Notes: generated by a model not told the origin, from the sequence alone. DNA of 64,000 nucleotides from Candidatus Xianfuyuplasma coldseepsis (GCF_014023125.1 NZ_CP048914.1:958698-1022697), one strand, 5' to 3'. Shown: positions 18,015-28,809, counted from the first letter of the stretch. Made by a program: numbers and translations.

Positions 18015-20183
18015 TCACCTTTCAACCTTGTAATCAAGTGCTTCAATCGTCACCTGATTACCGGTGGTATAGTCATCGTTTGAATAGTTCACGTAAATGA
18101 CGACATCATTGCTATAGGTTACTTTCACAACCCCTTGAGCCAGTACTTCACGACCGACAATCTCTTCACCAGCGGTATACATGAACGCATCACTAATCTT
18201 GTCGTAGGTTGCATAGATGTAGTTGTTCAAGTTCCCATAGTAGGTCGCATATAACTCACTACTCATCGTTTTCGATAGTAAGTGACTCGGTTGATCGGTA
18301 ATTAAGAACGCAGGATAAACACCAAAATCAATCAATCGTAATAAATCGATATTAATGTTTGGACTGAAATTAAGATATTGGGAATACATCGGCATATACC
18401 CACTCAAGATGATTTGTTCAAACGGAACACTATCGGTAAAGAAACGACTCCGGTTGTGATACAGTGCACTTTGGAAATACAGCGACGTATTGTCCCACAT
18501 GTAGTAATTGGGTCGTATTTGTGGCATCGGTTTAAAGACCAACTCATCGTATAAGGCAATAACCTCTTTCCGAGACATCCCTTCTTTGGTATTGATGTTA
18601 TTGGAAATACCATCAAGTAATACTCCACCATACTCATTCAAGCGATCCATTGCTTTTGGGAATTCCTCACGAAACGCATCAATATCGACATAGTATTGGA
18701 AGTACTCTCCCCGTTGAATACCGACTTGTGCAGGTGTCATATTGATTAGTTGTAGGGTATGTCTAGGAACTACCGAACTATCGGTATAATGTACCGTTGG
18801 ATCGTAGTAGAAGAGGACATCAAGATTTTTCAAATCTGATGCTCGTCCAACTTGACGATCAAAGGCATAATTATCAAATGAACGATCGCTGTATCCACCC
18901 TTGTTGTAGCCACGCATGGAGTACACAATATTGTCAACACCATTACTAACAAGGTCTTTGTTTATATCTAATAAAGCATTCGTCGAGGTCATAATATAGT
19001 TGTTTTTAAACAATAAACCTTGTTCATATTCTTTGGCTAACACATCGATATGAATCGATGGTTCACCACTGGTTCTTGTTGTTAAAATACTTTCTTCGAT
19101 AAGATAATCTTTAAAGACATTGGCCATACCCACATAATTCGCTTGATCTTCTTTCAAGAAATGGAATGATACATGTGGATTGTAATCTTTGATATCCTTC
19201 TCATATATGGTGACACTATTCCCACCACTAACGTTTTGTATATAGTTTTCACGCAGTAAGAAGATCGCCGAAGCCAAATGGAATTCCGCTTGGAACGTTG
19301 GTGGTTTGTAGTTATACTGAGTATATTCACTACCCTCTTCAATGATTGCTAAAAAGCCATTCTCATTAACGCCATAGACACTACCAAATAGTGGATAGTT
19401 CAACATGGTATCATGAGATGAAATCTCACGGTATTTATCTTGTGAATAATACCGCGCCACATACGTACTGTTTACTGGGGACGATTCGGTAAAACGAATC
19501 AATGCTCCATTCCCCGATGGGACAAACATATATCCCGGAATATCATCTTCATAAGAACTACCTAAGAATTCAAAGAAGGTAATTTTAGTGATTTTATTAA
19601 CGCCATATTCATCCACCTTTTCTGTATCCATAAAGACGTCAAATCCATCCTCAAACAACTCGATGGAATACTCGAGATAGAATTCTTCTTCTTCAAAATC
19701 CACTTCAAAGTGAATCGTGTTTCCCGAAATGGTATAATCCACTTCCGGGTTTTCACTACTACGACGATGAAGTAACGAAGTCCCTTGAGGACGGTTTTCC
19801 TCATCGATGTAATCAATATAAATACTACTTAATATACGCCGACGCCAGGAACCAGATAGTTCATAATCATCAATATTGATAACGTCGGACGCCCAGACAA
19901 ACCCGGTATCTTTATCAACGAATCGTACCGCAAGTCCATCAGGATTTAAGTACATTTCATAATTGTTGTTGTCCAATACCATGTCAAAATCATCCATGTT
20001 GACAACACCTTGTTCATACGGGGTATAATCTTCCAATTGGGTAAATAAGTTCGAATCAATCAGGGTTGTTCCCTGCTCTAAGAATGTGTACGGATCATCC
20101 GCAGCCGCTTCAACAGAGTTCGCGAAGAACAATAATACAACCATACCAAACGCGATCAATGTAACCATACGTTGTCGAATCAT
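18015..20183 (-). CDS. DUF5696-like exported protein of the sugar-import operon
   Basis: This 722-residue protein has an N-terminal signal peptide or anchor (hydrophobic to about residue 24, then EAAADDPY). I recognise it as DUF5696-like: a beta-rich N-terminal half (about 40-330), then a region that looks like a TIM barrel (MRGYNKGGYSD, LLDGISNNIN, RPNYYMWDN), as in several glycosidase-like folds. No catalytic pair can be named with confidence. Its ATG overlaps the stop of the NHL/Yip1 gene (ATGA), and the fused permease follows. Tight coupling to transporter genes suggests an extracytoplasmic partner or glycan-processing subunit of the importer. The function is not established. Confidence 0.72.
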   Translation of the reverse strand: MIRQRMVTLIAFGMVVLLFFANSVEAAADDPYTFLEQGTTLIDSNLFTQLEDYTPYEQGVVNMDDFDMVLDNNNYEMYLNPDGLAVRFVDKDTGFVWASDVINIDDYELSGSWRRRILSSIYIDYIDEENRPQGTSLLHRRSSENPEVDYTISGNTIHFEVDFEEEEFYLEYSIELFEDGFDVFMDTEKVDEYGVNKITKITFFEFLGSSYEDDIPGYMFVPSGNGALIRFTESSPVNSTYVARYYSQDKYREISSHDTMLNYPLFGSVYGVNENGFLAIIEEGSEYTQYNYKPPTFQAEFHLASAIFLLRENYIQNVSGGNSVTIYEKDIKDYNPHVSFHFLKEDQANYVGMANVFKDYLIEESILTTRTSGEPSIHIDVLAKEYEQGLLFKNNYIMTSTNALLDINKDLVSNGVDNIVYSMRGYNKGGYSDRSFDNYAFDRQVGRASDLKNLDVLFYYDPTVHYTDSSVVPRHTLQLINMTPAQVGIQRGEYFQYYVDIDAFREEFPKAMDRLNEYGGVLLDGISNNINTKEGMSRKEVIALYDELVFKPMPQIRPNYYMWDNTSLYFQSALYHNRSRFFTDSVPFEQIILSGYMPMYSQYLNFSPNINIDLLRLIDFGVYPAFLITDQPSHLLSKTMSSELYATYYGNLNNYIYATYDKISDAFMYTAGEEIVGREVLAQGVVKVTYSNDVVIYVNYSNDDYTTGNQVTIEALDYKVER

Positions 20184-22222
20184 ACGATAAACACCTCCCT
20201 AAAGATATCAAAGATGAACTCAAATAGTTGAGATAGTAAGATACTAACAATCAGATATAGAATAATCGCAATAATCATCACGAAGAATGTTAAGAAGATA
20301 TTGACAAACAACTCACCGTATTTAAAGTTGTTCAATTCTTTGATCATCACGAGGAGCAAGACAATACTATACCCCATCATAATCAAGTTGGAGAACTGGA
20401 AGACAAAGGCTTCGTTATAGGTTAAAACATTACTTAAGATATCGATTGGTATTTTAAACAAGAAAATCGGTGTTAAAGCAAAGACAAATCCAATAAAGAT
20501 ATCACGATAGAATGCTTCTCCATTTTGAAGCGTACTTACCAAGTAGTTGGCAACACCAAACAACAGTACCGGCACACTCCATTTAAGAAGTTCATAACTA
20601 AACACCAAATCCGCAAACGTATTTTTGAATAAATATCCGCGAATATAATAGTTAGAAAGGATATTTAGTAAGATAAATATCACATACATACCAACCGCTG
20701 TACGAAGCCTATATCGCTGTTTATACTTAATGTGATAGACCGCTTCAATTGGATGTTTTAACACACTTAACTGCAACCGGAGTTCGTTGTATAATTCATA
20801 CTGCAGTAGTTTTTCATGAAGTTCCTGTTTCCAGGCGACGTATCGATCTTTATATCTCGTTTTATCAAAGATACGAACGCCAGCATACAGTACAATAAAA
20901 GTTATCACAATCGGCATTATCCATGCTGAAATCCACGCATCACGAATCTCCCAATAAGCATTGGAATAGCCCTCTTTATTATTGGCAATGCGATAACTTT
21001 CTAATGATAATTCAAACTCTTCATTCCGTTCATAAATCTTACCTAAACGTGAATGCGCAATGGCGAACAATGAATTTTGACGTATGATTTCTTTGAATAG
21101 GATTTCCGACTGTTCGTACTGTCCGGTTTTATACATTTCAATTGCTGACAATACCAAATTCGCAAACTCGGTTTTACTAAAGACTTGAACATTATTGGCT
21201 TGGCCATCTAAGACCCACACATCACCACGATTATCCACCGCAACTCCAGTAGCCAGTTCAAATTCTCCATTACGGAGACTATTCACTTCTTGACGACCAA
21301 AGGTAAATAACAAGTTCCCAAAACTATCAAAGACGCTGATAACGGTGCGGACATCCTCACCGCTACTAACGGTATAGATGTTACCGTCGCCATCAATCGT
21401 AATGTCTTGATAGTTGGGATCCATAAATTGATATTCTGTTAATATATTGTTTCCTTCAATATTCAACTTTTTCAATGGTGTTACGTACTCATTCCGAGTA
21501 ATCGTATACAGCAATCCTTTGGTATCAATTGCCATATTTGTTGCAGGTTTGGGTCGTAAAGATGCGAATTTTTCCCGTTGTTCCTCACTCATCAATGCAC
21601 GATTGATTAAGAGTTGCAACGAAATCGTCACATCATTGATTCCAAAGTATCCCAAGAAATCCCCATTCGCATCCATCTGAATAATACCGTTGGATCCACC
21701 CTCAGTAATGACATAGATGTATCCCCGTTCATCAACGGCGACTTTATAGGGTTCGTACGGAGCTTCTAATTCGGTCCCAAACAATGGTTCATCAGGACGA
21801 CCAATCGAGCGAACAAATTGGAGATCCGCATCAAAATGTAAGACGAGATCCGTCGCTGCATCAGCGATAAACAACTCCCCTTCATCGGTCAGGAAAATCC
21901 CCGTTGGTTCCGCGAGAAGTTCATGGGTTAGTTCCGAGTGTTCCCGGGTTTCTTGATTGTACATGTAAATCCGACCATTACCCGTATCGGCAATGTAGAC
22001 AACATCATCTAAGATAAAGATATCTTGAGGGGCTGAAAATCCCTCATTTAAGATAAACGTTCCTTCATACGCTGTGGCCGTTCGAACCAAACTGGACTCG
22101 AGTCCAATTGTATAGGTTCGATACGGTATGTATTGAATCGGCGTATCTGCTTGAATGGCTCTGGGTGCTTGCAACAGAAGCAGAAACAATACAATCAGTA
22201 AACTACGACGTAAGAGGCGCAT
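20180..22222 (-). CDS. NHL-propeller/TPR/Yip1 membrane protein
   Basis: This 680-residue multi-domain protein has a signal peptide (about 1-25) and an extracytoplasmic NHL-type beta-propeller (about 50-345; repeated PQDIFILDDVVYIADTGNGRI-like blades, as in PTGIFLTDEGELFIAD and ATGVAVDNRGDVWVLD). A TPR-like pair (about 350-420, with AIAHSRLGKIYERNEEFELSL) and a membrane helix follow. A C-terminal multi-spanning Yip1-like domain (about 500-680) ends it. The start codon shares one base with the stop of the permease upstream (TAATG). The layout suggests a scaffold or sensor beside the sugar importer, with its propeller outside the membrane. The role is inferred only from operon position. Confidence 0.75.
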   Translation of the reverse strand: MRLLRRSLLIVLFLLLLQAPRAIQADTPIQYIPYRTYTIGLESSLVRTATAYEGTFILNEGFSAPQDIFILDDVVYIADTGNGRIYMYNQETREHSELTHELLAEPTGIFLTDEGELFIADAATDLVLHFDADLQFVRSIGRPDEPLFGTELEAPYEPYKVAVDERGYIYVITEGGSNGIIQMDANGDFLGYFGINDVTISLQLLINRALMSEEQREKFASLRPKPATNMAIDTKGLLYTITRNEYVTPLKKLNIEGNNILTEYQFMDPNYQDITIDGDGNIYTVSSGEDVRTVISVFDSFGNLLFTFGRQEVNSLRNGEFELATGVAVDNRGDVWVLDGQANNVQVFSKTEFANLVLSAIEMYKTGQYEQSEILFKEIIRQNSLFAIAHSRLGKIYERNEEFELSLESYRIANNKEGYSNAYWEIRDAWISAWIMPIVITFIVLYAGVRIFDKTRYKDRYVAWKQELHEKLLQYELYNELRLQLSVLKHPIEAVYHIKYKQRYRLRTAVGMYVIFILLNILSNYYIRGYLFKNTFADLVFSYELLKWSVPVLLFGVANYLVSTLQNGEAFYRDIFIGFVFALTPIFLFKIPIDILSNVLTYNEAFVFQFSNLIMMGYSIVLLLVMIKELNNFKYGELFVNIFLTFFVMIIAIILYLIVSILLSQLFEFIFDIFREVFIV

Positions 22223-23085
22223 TATTTCAGACCTGAATGAGCCATTGTGTTCATGACTTTACTTTGCAAGAACATGAAAATCACAAGGTTCGGGACAAAC
22301 ATAATCAACGTTGCGGCAGCACCTAATCCCGCAGCAGCAACACTATTGCTAATGTTGGTGAGTGTTGACATGTAAAAGGCAAACGTTTGTTTTAATTCAT
22401 CATTAACGTAAATCGTAGATGTAACGGTATTATTCCACGTTGCTTGGAAACTGAGTATCGCAATTGTCGCAACCGCAGGACGAACCAGTGGGAAAACGAT
22501 TTTTGATAGGATGTATACGTCTCCAGCACCATCGACTTTGGCGGCATCAATCAGTTCATCCGGTACTTGATCAATAAACTGTTTTACCAAGAACAACCCA
22601 ACCGGAATCGCAATCATCGGCAACACATGGGCAGCCATTGTATCAATAATTCCAATATTACTTATGACTAAGAAACGTGGAATCGTAACGGCAACAGCAA
22701 CAAACATTAAGGCAATTTTGTTTACTTCAAAAATAAACTTCTGTCCCTTAAATGTTTTCTTGGATAATACGTATCCTGCCATGGTACTCAGTAAAACACT
22801 TAGTCCCACAACGAACAACGTCACGATGACACTGTTCATGAAGTACCGGGCAACTGGTAATCCATATTCGACAAAACTAAAGATATCCCGGAAGTTCTCA
22901 ATGGTCGGACGACGAACAAAGAACCGTGGTGGGAATGCGAATAGTTCATCAATTGGTTTAAATGCAGTCGAGAAGATGTACACAATCGGTAGTGCCATAA
23001 AGACGGCAAATGGACCTAAGAATAAATAGAATTTTAACTGTGATTTATGAAATCTACGAGGATTAAAGTTGGTTCCTACAGACAT
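22222..23085 (-). CDS. Carbohydrate ABC transporter permease, MalG/AraQ type
   Basis: This 287-residue inner-membrane permease has six hydrophobic helices and the docking loop LIDAAKVDGAGDVYILSKI followed by VFPLVRP. N-terminal FKPIDELFAFPPRF is typical of the CUT1 second permease. It pairs with the gene directly upstream (23097-24047). SD GGGGGTG precedes the ATG. It is distinct from the fused double permease of the same operon, so the operon encodes the equivalent of two permease pairs. The expected substrate is a beta-glucan oligosaccharide, from context. Confidence 0.92.
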   Translation of the reverse strand: MSVGTNFNPRRFHKSQLKFYLFLGPFAVFMALPIVYIFSTAFKPIDELFAFPPRFFVRRPTIENFRDIFSFVEYGLPVARYFMNSVIVTLFVVGLSVLLSTMAGYVLSKKTFKGQKFIFEVNKIALMFVAVAVTIPRFLVISNIGIIDTMAAHVLPMIAIPVGLFLVKQFIDQVPDELIDAAKVDGAGDVYILSKIVFPLVRPAVATIAILSFQATWNNTVTSTIYVNDELKQTFAFYMSTLTNISNSVAAAGLGAAATLIMFVPNLVIFMFLQSKVMNTMAHSGLK

Positions 23086-23096
23086 ATCAGCACCCC

Positions 23097-24047
23097 CTAC
23101 TCATCTTCCTTGAGCAGTCGTTTAAAGACGCTCGAGAAGAAGAAAATTATTCCGAGTAAGATGACGGATAAAGCTGCAGAAACACCCATCTCCGAACGCA
23201 TTAAACCATAATCCTCAATATGGTTTAGAATCAATTGTCCAGCGTTCTGTGGTGTCGGGTTCGCCCCGCTAAGGGCCACCCCAATCGCTCCCGCACTAAA
23301 GGTACCAACAATACTCATAACGGCACCAAACATCATTTGTTTTTTTATCGATGGAATCGTAATGTAGAAAATCTCTTGAAGGCGGCTTTTCATTCCATCA
23401 ATATAGGCCGCTTCATACAGTTCTTTATTAACGGATAATAACCCTGCCAAAATCGCCAAGAATCCAACCCCCATACTACTCCATAACGATACAATAATCA
23501 TAATCGTCATCAAGTATTCTGGAGATTGTAAGAACTGGACGGGTTCGTTTATTAGATTTAGTTGGAGTAACATCGAATTGATAAATCCACGTTCATCACC
23601 ACTGAACATGATTTTCCACACAACGCTCATCGCAATACCGGCGGTCATCGACGGTGAGTAAATAATCAATGCGAGAACGGTTCGTGCTCGGTGCGTAATT
23701 TGACTAAGCATCCACGCTAAAACAAACGACAAGATGTATCCACCAGGTCCGACAATCACACTAAATAGTAATGTGTTTGGTAAGACGGTTTTCATGAAGA
23801 TTTCATCTTCGGTTAGGATATAAATATAGTTATTAATCCCATTCCATGTCGGGAACTGAATCCCATTGAAATAGGTAAAACTTAATATAATTGCTAGAAA
23901 TACGGGAATGACGATAAACGTCGTAAACAAGATGACATAAGGAGCAACAAAGATGTAAGTTGAACGGTCGTTTTTCTCGACAAAATTGATAATCTTTGTC
24001 GACATATCAGACATTGATTTCTTGGTCTTCAAAATCCATTCGCTCAT
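23097..24047 (-). CDS. Carbohydrate ABC transporter permease, MalF/UgpA type
   Basis: This 316-residue CUT1-family permease has a docking loop [19 protein letters not shown] followed by ITIPSIKK. The start at 24047 is chosen because GAGGAG lies eight bases upstream. A longer frame to 24089 would overlap the end of the binding-protein gene. It pairs with the MalG-type permease 11 bases downstream and follows the large anchored binding protein, so these three are the natural core of one importer. No ATPase gene lies nearby. Confidence 0.92.
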   Translation of the reverse strand: MSEWILKTKKSMSDMSTKIINFVEKNDRSTYIFVAPYVILFTTFIVIPVFLAIILSFTYFNGIQFPTWNGINNYIYILTEDEIFMKTVLPNTLLFSVIVGPGGYILSFVLAWMLSQITHRARTVLALIIYSPSMTAGIAMSVVWKIMFSGDERGFINSMLLQLNLINEPVQFLQSPEYLMTIMIIVSLWSSMGVGFLAILAGLLSVNKELYEAAYIDGMKSRLQEIFYITIPSIKKQMMFGAVMSIVGTFSAGAIGVALSGANPTPQNAGQLILNHIEDYGLMRSEMGVSAALSVILLGIIFFFSSVFKRLLKEDE

Positions 24048-24051
24048 ATTA

Positions 24052-26973
24052 TCACTCCTCTCTTTCTTGCCATGCTTTGACATCGTCAATGGTTGGAATA
24101 ATGTACTCGTTTAGCACATTTCCATCCTCATCCATATAGCCAAATTCAGCATATTTACGTTCGAGTTCACGATTGATTAGGATGATCGCATCATCAATCG
24201 CGCTCCGGATATCGACTCCATCGAAGACGACGGTATTCCAGACATTCGACAACTCCCGTTCCATTTTGTATCCACCAGGAATCTTCGGCACTTCGTGGAT
24301 ATGTGTAAGTTGTTCGAGGATAATATTTAAGTGATCTTCATCCAGTGGTAGTTCTGCCAAGGCATTGATATTAGCACTATTCCACAAGAAGCCATCGCCA
24401 AAGGTGATTAAGAGATCGTTGGTGAACTTGGTTTGAATCTCCGTCGACATCCACCATTTGAGAAGTTCCCACGCTTCCTCTTGTTTCTCACTCTTTTCAA
24501 AGATGATACTCGATTGTGCTGTACCTGTCGTATCACGACGGATGGTAATCCCATCCTCTTGTAATACTCCAGGTGCCAAAGCAATATCCCACTTATTCGC
24601 AATTTCAGGAGCGGCAAACAATAACTGTACATACGTATTGAAATTGGCGACACCAATTGGAAGCAATCCTTCACGGAAGTGATTGTAGAAGTTCGGTGTT
24701 TGCAACGGTAAACTGTATACCGTATATAAATCAATCATCATTTCAATTCCTTGTAACGCTTCAGGGGTATCAATATTTGCGGCAAATCCATCCGGTGTAT
24801 AATACGTTGCACCATATTGATAAATGAATGGAGATGTTGCGGCAAATCCTTTTAGGGCACTTTCCGCAGAAAGCGGTAAGTAGTAGTTCATACCGTAGCG
24901 TTGTAAGGTTGGTAGGATTTCTATGATTTCATCATACGTCTCAGGCACTTCAAGACCAAGGGTGTTAAAAATGTCTTCACGATAGAACGTCACCATAAAG
25001 TCTTGGGTTTCAGGAAGACCATACACCTTGTTATCATGAATCATATGAAGCATACTACCGGGCATGAAGTTATCGATGACTTCATAGAATTCATCAAACT
25101 GTCGCATATCGGCGGCTGCGCCACGTAGTCCAAGTTCATACGGTAACCATCCACTTACCCCAAGGGCTAAGTCGGGTTGGGTATTGGCCGCGTTAGCCAA
25201 TATTAGTTTCCCTTCATTTGGCATAACACTATATCGTACTTTAATTCCGGTTTCCGGTGTAAAGTACGTATCCGTCATTTGTTGCATCATATTGATGTAG
25301 TACCGTGAACGGTTTACCCATACATCAATATCGTATTCGTCATCGACTTCAATATTCGCACTTTCCCGATACACTTGCATACTCGCAATCCATTCAACAA
25401 GGAAATTTGCCTGTTCTTTCGGTAATTTCGTATCCTCAGAATGAATGTAGAGGGCATCGAGTTGGAGCGGTTGAGTAATCATGTCCGTTGCCATTAATGA
25501 AAGGACTTGTGAAATCGAGTTCGACCCTTCATTTAATAATGTTAAATTATGGGGAATTTCATCCACATCTTTCAACAACTCATCTAATTTCTGTAAGACA
25601 ATTTCATGTTGTTTGTGGAGTTGTGTTGATTTGCGGTTCACTGTTTTAAGCGTATCTAATGCATCTTCCATCGCCACAATATCACTGCGCCAAGATTGCA
25701 GTAGTTCGGTTGTTTGCGGAAGAAACTCCTCGATATTCCATTCACGATTCGTGTCGGTATCGCCACCAGTTAATCGTTTTATTTGCAATGCATAATCACT
25801 GATTTCATCAATGATTCGAAGCATATCGTTATAGGCATCGGCGTAGAGTCCGGCGGATGCCTCTAAGGTCATATAGTGGATCCCTTCTTCGAGATAGATA
25901 TGGAAGGGATCGCCATTACCAAGGGTTTCTTGTTGCCAAGAAGTAGTGTAATCGAATTTATAATCTTGTAATTCTTGAAATGGAATGACACCGTCGATAT
26001 AGACTGTTCGGAAGCTTGCTCGATTGGTAAAGGTGTCATTGGTATATTTTAAGGTTATGTTGTAATAACCAGTATTTTCAACCGTAAAGCCATAGGTAAT
26101 TTGTTGTCCAGGATCCATAAAGGAAGCTCCTATGGTGTTTAAATAGTTTTGTTCCACATAAAAAGGTGTAACGGACGGTGATTTCTCAATGCTGGGTAAA
26201 ATCGATACGTCGTTTTTATACGTATAGTTTTCAGCCTCAACAAAGAGCAACTCCTCACTCGTCATAACACCTGTGTGGTTTGCACTATATTCGTCATATG
26301 TTTGAAGATCAAACATCGGCACGATGTGGACATCTCCTAAAAGGATGTCGCCACTGCCTTTTTCAATGGTAATATCTTGGAGACCAGCGTCCAGTTCAAA
26401 GACTAATGGTTCGGCATCTAAGAACAACTGATCACGTAAATAAACGGTCTGCCAAATGTCTTCATTGATCTGGGGACTCAATACTTCATTATGGTAGCGA
26501 TCGAATACATCATCAGTCGATTCACTCGCCCAAGTTGAAAAAAGGCGAATATTCTCCGCATCTTCATTGATGTACTCTCCGTTTACTGAAATGGATAAAT
26601 CAATTGATTTTACACTATCGGTTAAGCTTAAATAATCCAGAGCAATGTAGTACAATCCATCACTTGGAATGTCTGCTTCATAGGTAAAATCTTCGTTATC
26701 GGTATCCCAACGATACACTGCTCCTTCATAACCTTTATTGTCCCCAGCTTCAGTCACACCATTATTATCAAAGTAATCTTCAACGTTCAGTGTAATGGTG
26801 TTTTCAGGTTGTGAAACTTCGTTAAATAAAGGATATGAGGGGTAAAATTCATTACCCCTCATACTATCATTATTCACATTTATAAATGTTGATATTATGA
26901 ATACCAGAGCAAATATCGTGAGAAAAGATGAGATCGTTATAATCATTACTTTCCGTGTAATATTTGCATTCAT
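24052..26973 (-). CDS. Membrane-anchored CBM-solute-binding fusion protein
   Basis: This 973-residue protein is more than twice the usual length for a sugar-binding protein. An uncleaved-looking N-terminal helix (about 8-32, with no lipobox Cys) anchors it. Two carbohydrate-binding-module-like beta-sandwich regions follow: about 85-220 and about 243-375, the latter opening with [13 protein letters not shown], typical of CBM6/35-like domains. A helical, possibly coiled spacer spans about 410-510. A full family 1 solute-binding domain spans about 545-960 ([36 protein letters not shown]). SD GGAGGAT precedes the ATG. It probably captures polymer or long oligosaccharide and hands it to the permeases downstream. 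Confidence 0.85.
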   Translation of the reverse strand: MNANITRKVMIITISSFLTIFALVFIISTFINVNNDSMRGNEFYPSYPLFNEVSQPENTITLNVEDYFDNNGVTEAGDNKGYEGAVYRWDTDNEDFTYEADIPSDGLYYIALDYLSLTDSVKSIDLSISVNGEYINEDAENIRLFSTWASESTDDVFDRYHNEVLSPQINEDIWQTVYLRDQLFLDAEPLVFELDAGLQDITIEKGSGDILLGDVHIVPMFDLQTYDEYSANHTGVMTSEELLFVEAENYTYKNDVSILPSIEKSPSVTPFYVEQNYLNTIGASFMDPGQQITYGFTVENTGYYNITLKYTNDTFTNRASFRTVYIDGVIPFQELQDYKFDYTTSWQQETLGNGDPFHIYLEEGIHYMTLEASAGLYADAYNDMLRIIDEISDYALQIKRLTGGDTDTNREWNIEEFLPQTTELLQSWRSDIVAMEDALDTLKTVNRKSTQLHKQHEIVLQKLDELLKDVDEIPHNLTLLNEGSNSISQVLSLMATDMITQPLQLDALYIHSEDTKLPKEQANFLVEWIASMQVYRESANIEVDDEYDIDVWVNRSRYYINMMQQMTDTYFTPETGIKVRYSVMPNEGKLILANAANTQPDLALGVSGWLPYELGLRGAAADMRQFDEFYEVIDNFMPGSMLHMIHDNKVYGLPETQDFMVTFYREDIFNTLGLEVPETYDEIIEILPTLQRYGMNYYLPLSAESALKGFAATSPFIYQYGATYYTPDGFAANIDTPEALQGIEMMIDLYTVYSLPLQTPNFYNHFREGLLPIGVANFNTYVQLLFAAPEIANKWDIALAPGVLQEDGITIRRDTTGTAQSSIIFEKSEKQEEAWELLKWWMSTEIQTKFTNDLLITFGDGFLWNSANINALAELPLDEDHLNIILEQLTHIHEVPKIPGGYKMERELSNVWNTVVFDGVDIRSAIDDAIILINRELERKYAEFGYMDEDGNVLNEYIIPTIDDVKAWQEREE

Positions 26974-26997
26974 ATTCAGTATCCTCCGTACTGCGTA

Positions 26998-28719
26998 TTA
27001 GTCTTCAAGCATTGATAATAATAATGCGTTGTATGCTTTGGCAAACTCGTAGTTGATTGCGGCTTCTAATTCAGGAGTCATGTAATCAGAATAAACGATT
27101 CGTCCTAATTGAGAATCCCAAATTAAGTCACCAATTGATAAGGTTGATCCTGGATCGTTATCTGGTCTTGAGATGGTTGCATCAATACCAGTATCATACC
27201 AGAAGCGTGCCCATAAGAATCCAGGGACAAATTTGTTTCCTTCGTTCAGAACGGTAACTTCACCTGTAGCAGCAGCTTCGAACCATTCTTGAACACCAGC
27301 AACTGGGTAATTTTCAAACCATTTGTCAACGATTGCTTGTGTCGAGTTTACTGGTAATCCAGCGATTGATAATGCACTTTCACCATTTTCGGTATCTGGT
27401 ACAGTATTTTCAACGATGTCAAAGCGAGCGTTAATTCCATCAGCTCCAAAGCTTAACCATTTTGCAACTTCAAATGCACCTTCTAAGTTGTCGGTTGTTT
27501 TTGAAATCGTCATGAAGTCTTGAACACCAACAACGTTTCCACCTGGTAATCCAACAAACTGAAGATCGAATCCAGCATCATCGGCATTGTCTTGTAATGA
27601 AGTAGCCCATGTTCCATCCCAGTTGAATGCAGCAAGTCCGTTACGGAATGCGAATCCATCCCAGTTTGAACCGAATAATTGTTCACGTTCAGATGGTTGG
27701 TCTTCGAGTGGTCCCGTAGGAGCTGTGCTATATGCGCTAACAGACCATTGGTTGCTAACGATACTAGCAGCTTCGGCTAATGCATCTTTCATTACTTGGC
27801 TGTTTAGTAAGAATTCTTCACCATTGTAGACAAAGTGTCCAATTCCTAGTGGTGTTTCAGCTTCTTGGTCTAAAACAGCAGGTAACCAGTTAACGATGCT
27901 TGTTGGAATGGTGATACCTGCAGTAGATGTACCATCGGTACGTGTGGTATCAGTAGCAGCTTCAATTGCAGCAATCCATTCGTCATAGGTGTAATCTAAG
28001 GTTGTAAAGTCGGTTGTAATATTTGCATCATCAATTAAGTCTAAGTTCGCGAACATACCTAGGTAGTTTGTTGAACTTGGAATTGCAAATACTTTACCAT
28101 TGTACGTAACGGCATCTCGTAAGTTTTGAGGAATGTCTGTCCATTCATCATCTGCTTCCGCAACGGATGTGATGTCACCAGCATAACCAGCAACGATAAA
28201 GTCTGGTACGTTACCAGATAATACTACGTCTGGGAAGTCTCCTGCAGCAGCACGTGTCGCTAAGAATTCATTGTAGTTTCCTTCGTACTCAACGATTTCG
28301 ATTTCGTACATAGGATTTGTAGCATTGAACTCAGCAATTAAACGACGTGTTAAGTTGTTTGCTTCTGCTGTACCAACGTTCCAACCAGCGTAAGTAATTA
28401 CAGTACGAGGCCCATACTCAACAGTTATGGTAACTTCAACTTCAACTTCGTTACCATCACTATCTGTTACTGTATAAGTTACTGTATACTCACCAACTGT
28501 GCTTGTATCAACGTCTCCTGTAACAACGATATCAGCTGTTAAATCGCCATCTTCAGCGTCTTCAGCTGTTACACCATCAAGTGCGTCGAATGTTGTGTCA
28601 ATTTCAACTGTTTGATCAACAGCACCAGCAAATACTGGAACCCCTGATTCTTCCTCTTTACAAGCTGTTAGGCTAAACGCAAAAAGTCCAACCAAAGCAA
28701 CAAGTAATAATTTTTTCAT
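26998..28719 (-). CDS. Sugar-binding lipoprotein with N-terminal Ig-like domain
   Basis: This 573-residue lipoprotein (lipobox LTAC, Cys20) has an Ig-like domain of the DUF5011/HYR type at about 33-105, with the usual AEDAEDGDLT and VGEYTVTYTVTDSDGNEVEV stretches. A family 1 sugar-binding protein follows (TYAGWNVGTAEANNLTRRL onward). AAGGAGAG sits just before the ATG at 28719; a longer frame to 28809 would begin in the -35 box and is rejected. It is the first gene of the 15-gene operon, so probably the most abundant product. The Ig-like domain may act as a stalk through the envelope. Ligands are likely sophoro-oligosaccharides. Confidence 0.93.
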   Translation of the reverse strand: MKKLLLVALVGLFAFSLTACKEEESGVPVFAGAVDQTVEIDTTFDALDGVTAEDAEDGDLTADIVVTGDVDTSTVGEYTVTYTVTDSDGNEVEVEVTITVEYGPRTVITYAGWNVGTAEANNLTRRLIAEFNATNPMYEIEIVEYEGNYNEFLATRAAAGDFPDVVLSGNVPDFIVAGYAGDITSVAEADDEWTDIPQNLRDAVTYNGKVFAIPSSTNYLGMFANLDLIDDANITTDFTTLDYTYDEWIAAIEAATDTTRTDGTSTAGITIPTSIVNWLPAVLDQEAETPLGIGHFVYNGEEFLLNSQVMKDALAEAASIVSNQWSVSAYSTAPTGPLEDQPSEREQLFGSNWDGFAFRNGLAAFNWDGTWATSLQDNADDAGFDLQFVGLPGGNVVGVQDFMTISKTTDNLEGAFEVAKWLSFGADGINARFDIVENTVPDTENGESALSIAGLPVNSTQAIVDKWFENYPVAGVQEWFEAAATGEVTVLNEGNKFVPGFLWARFWYDTGIDATISRPDNDPGSTLSIGDLIWDSQLGRIVYSDYMTPELEAAINYEFAKAYNALLLSMLED

Positions 28720-28780
28720 AATTCTCTCCTTATTTTTATTTTTTTTAAACGATTCATGAAATCGCTTACTTGATAAATTA

Positions 28781-28809
28781 ATTGTATCACTATCTGTTTC
28801 TAATGTCAA
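28781..28809 (-). promoter_or_regulatory. Main promoter of the beta-1,2-glucan operon
   Basis: On the minus strand a perfect TTGACA (28804-28809) lies 17 bases from TACAAT (28781-28786). It is the strongest vegetative-type promoter seen in the window. It lies about 60 bases upstream of the first start codon, with CG-centred operators further upstream. Confidence 0.82.

Noticed and set aside
22664-23029. 121-residue plus-strand frame
   Set aside because: Lies entirely opposite a permease with clear family motifs; no SD or promoter.
24408-24734. 108-residue minus-strand frame inside the CBM-SBP gene
   Set aside because: It is a same-strand shadow in another frame of a gene with continuous domain matches.
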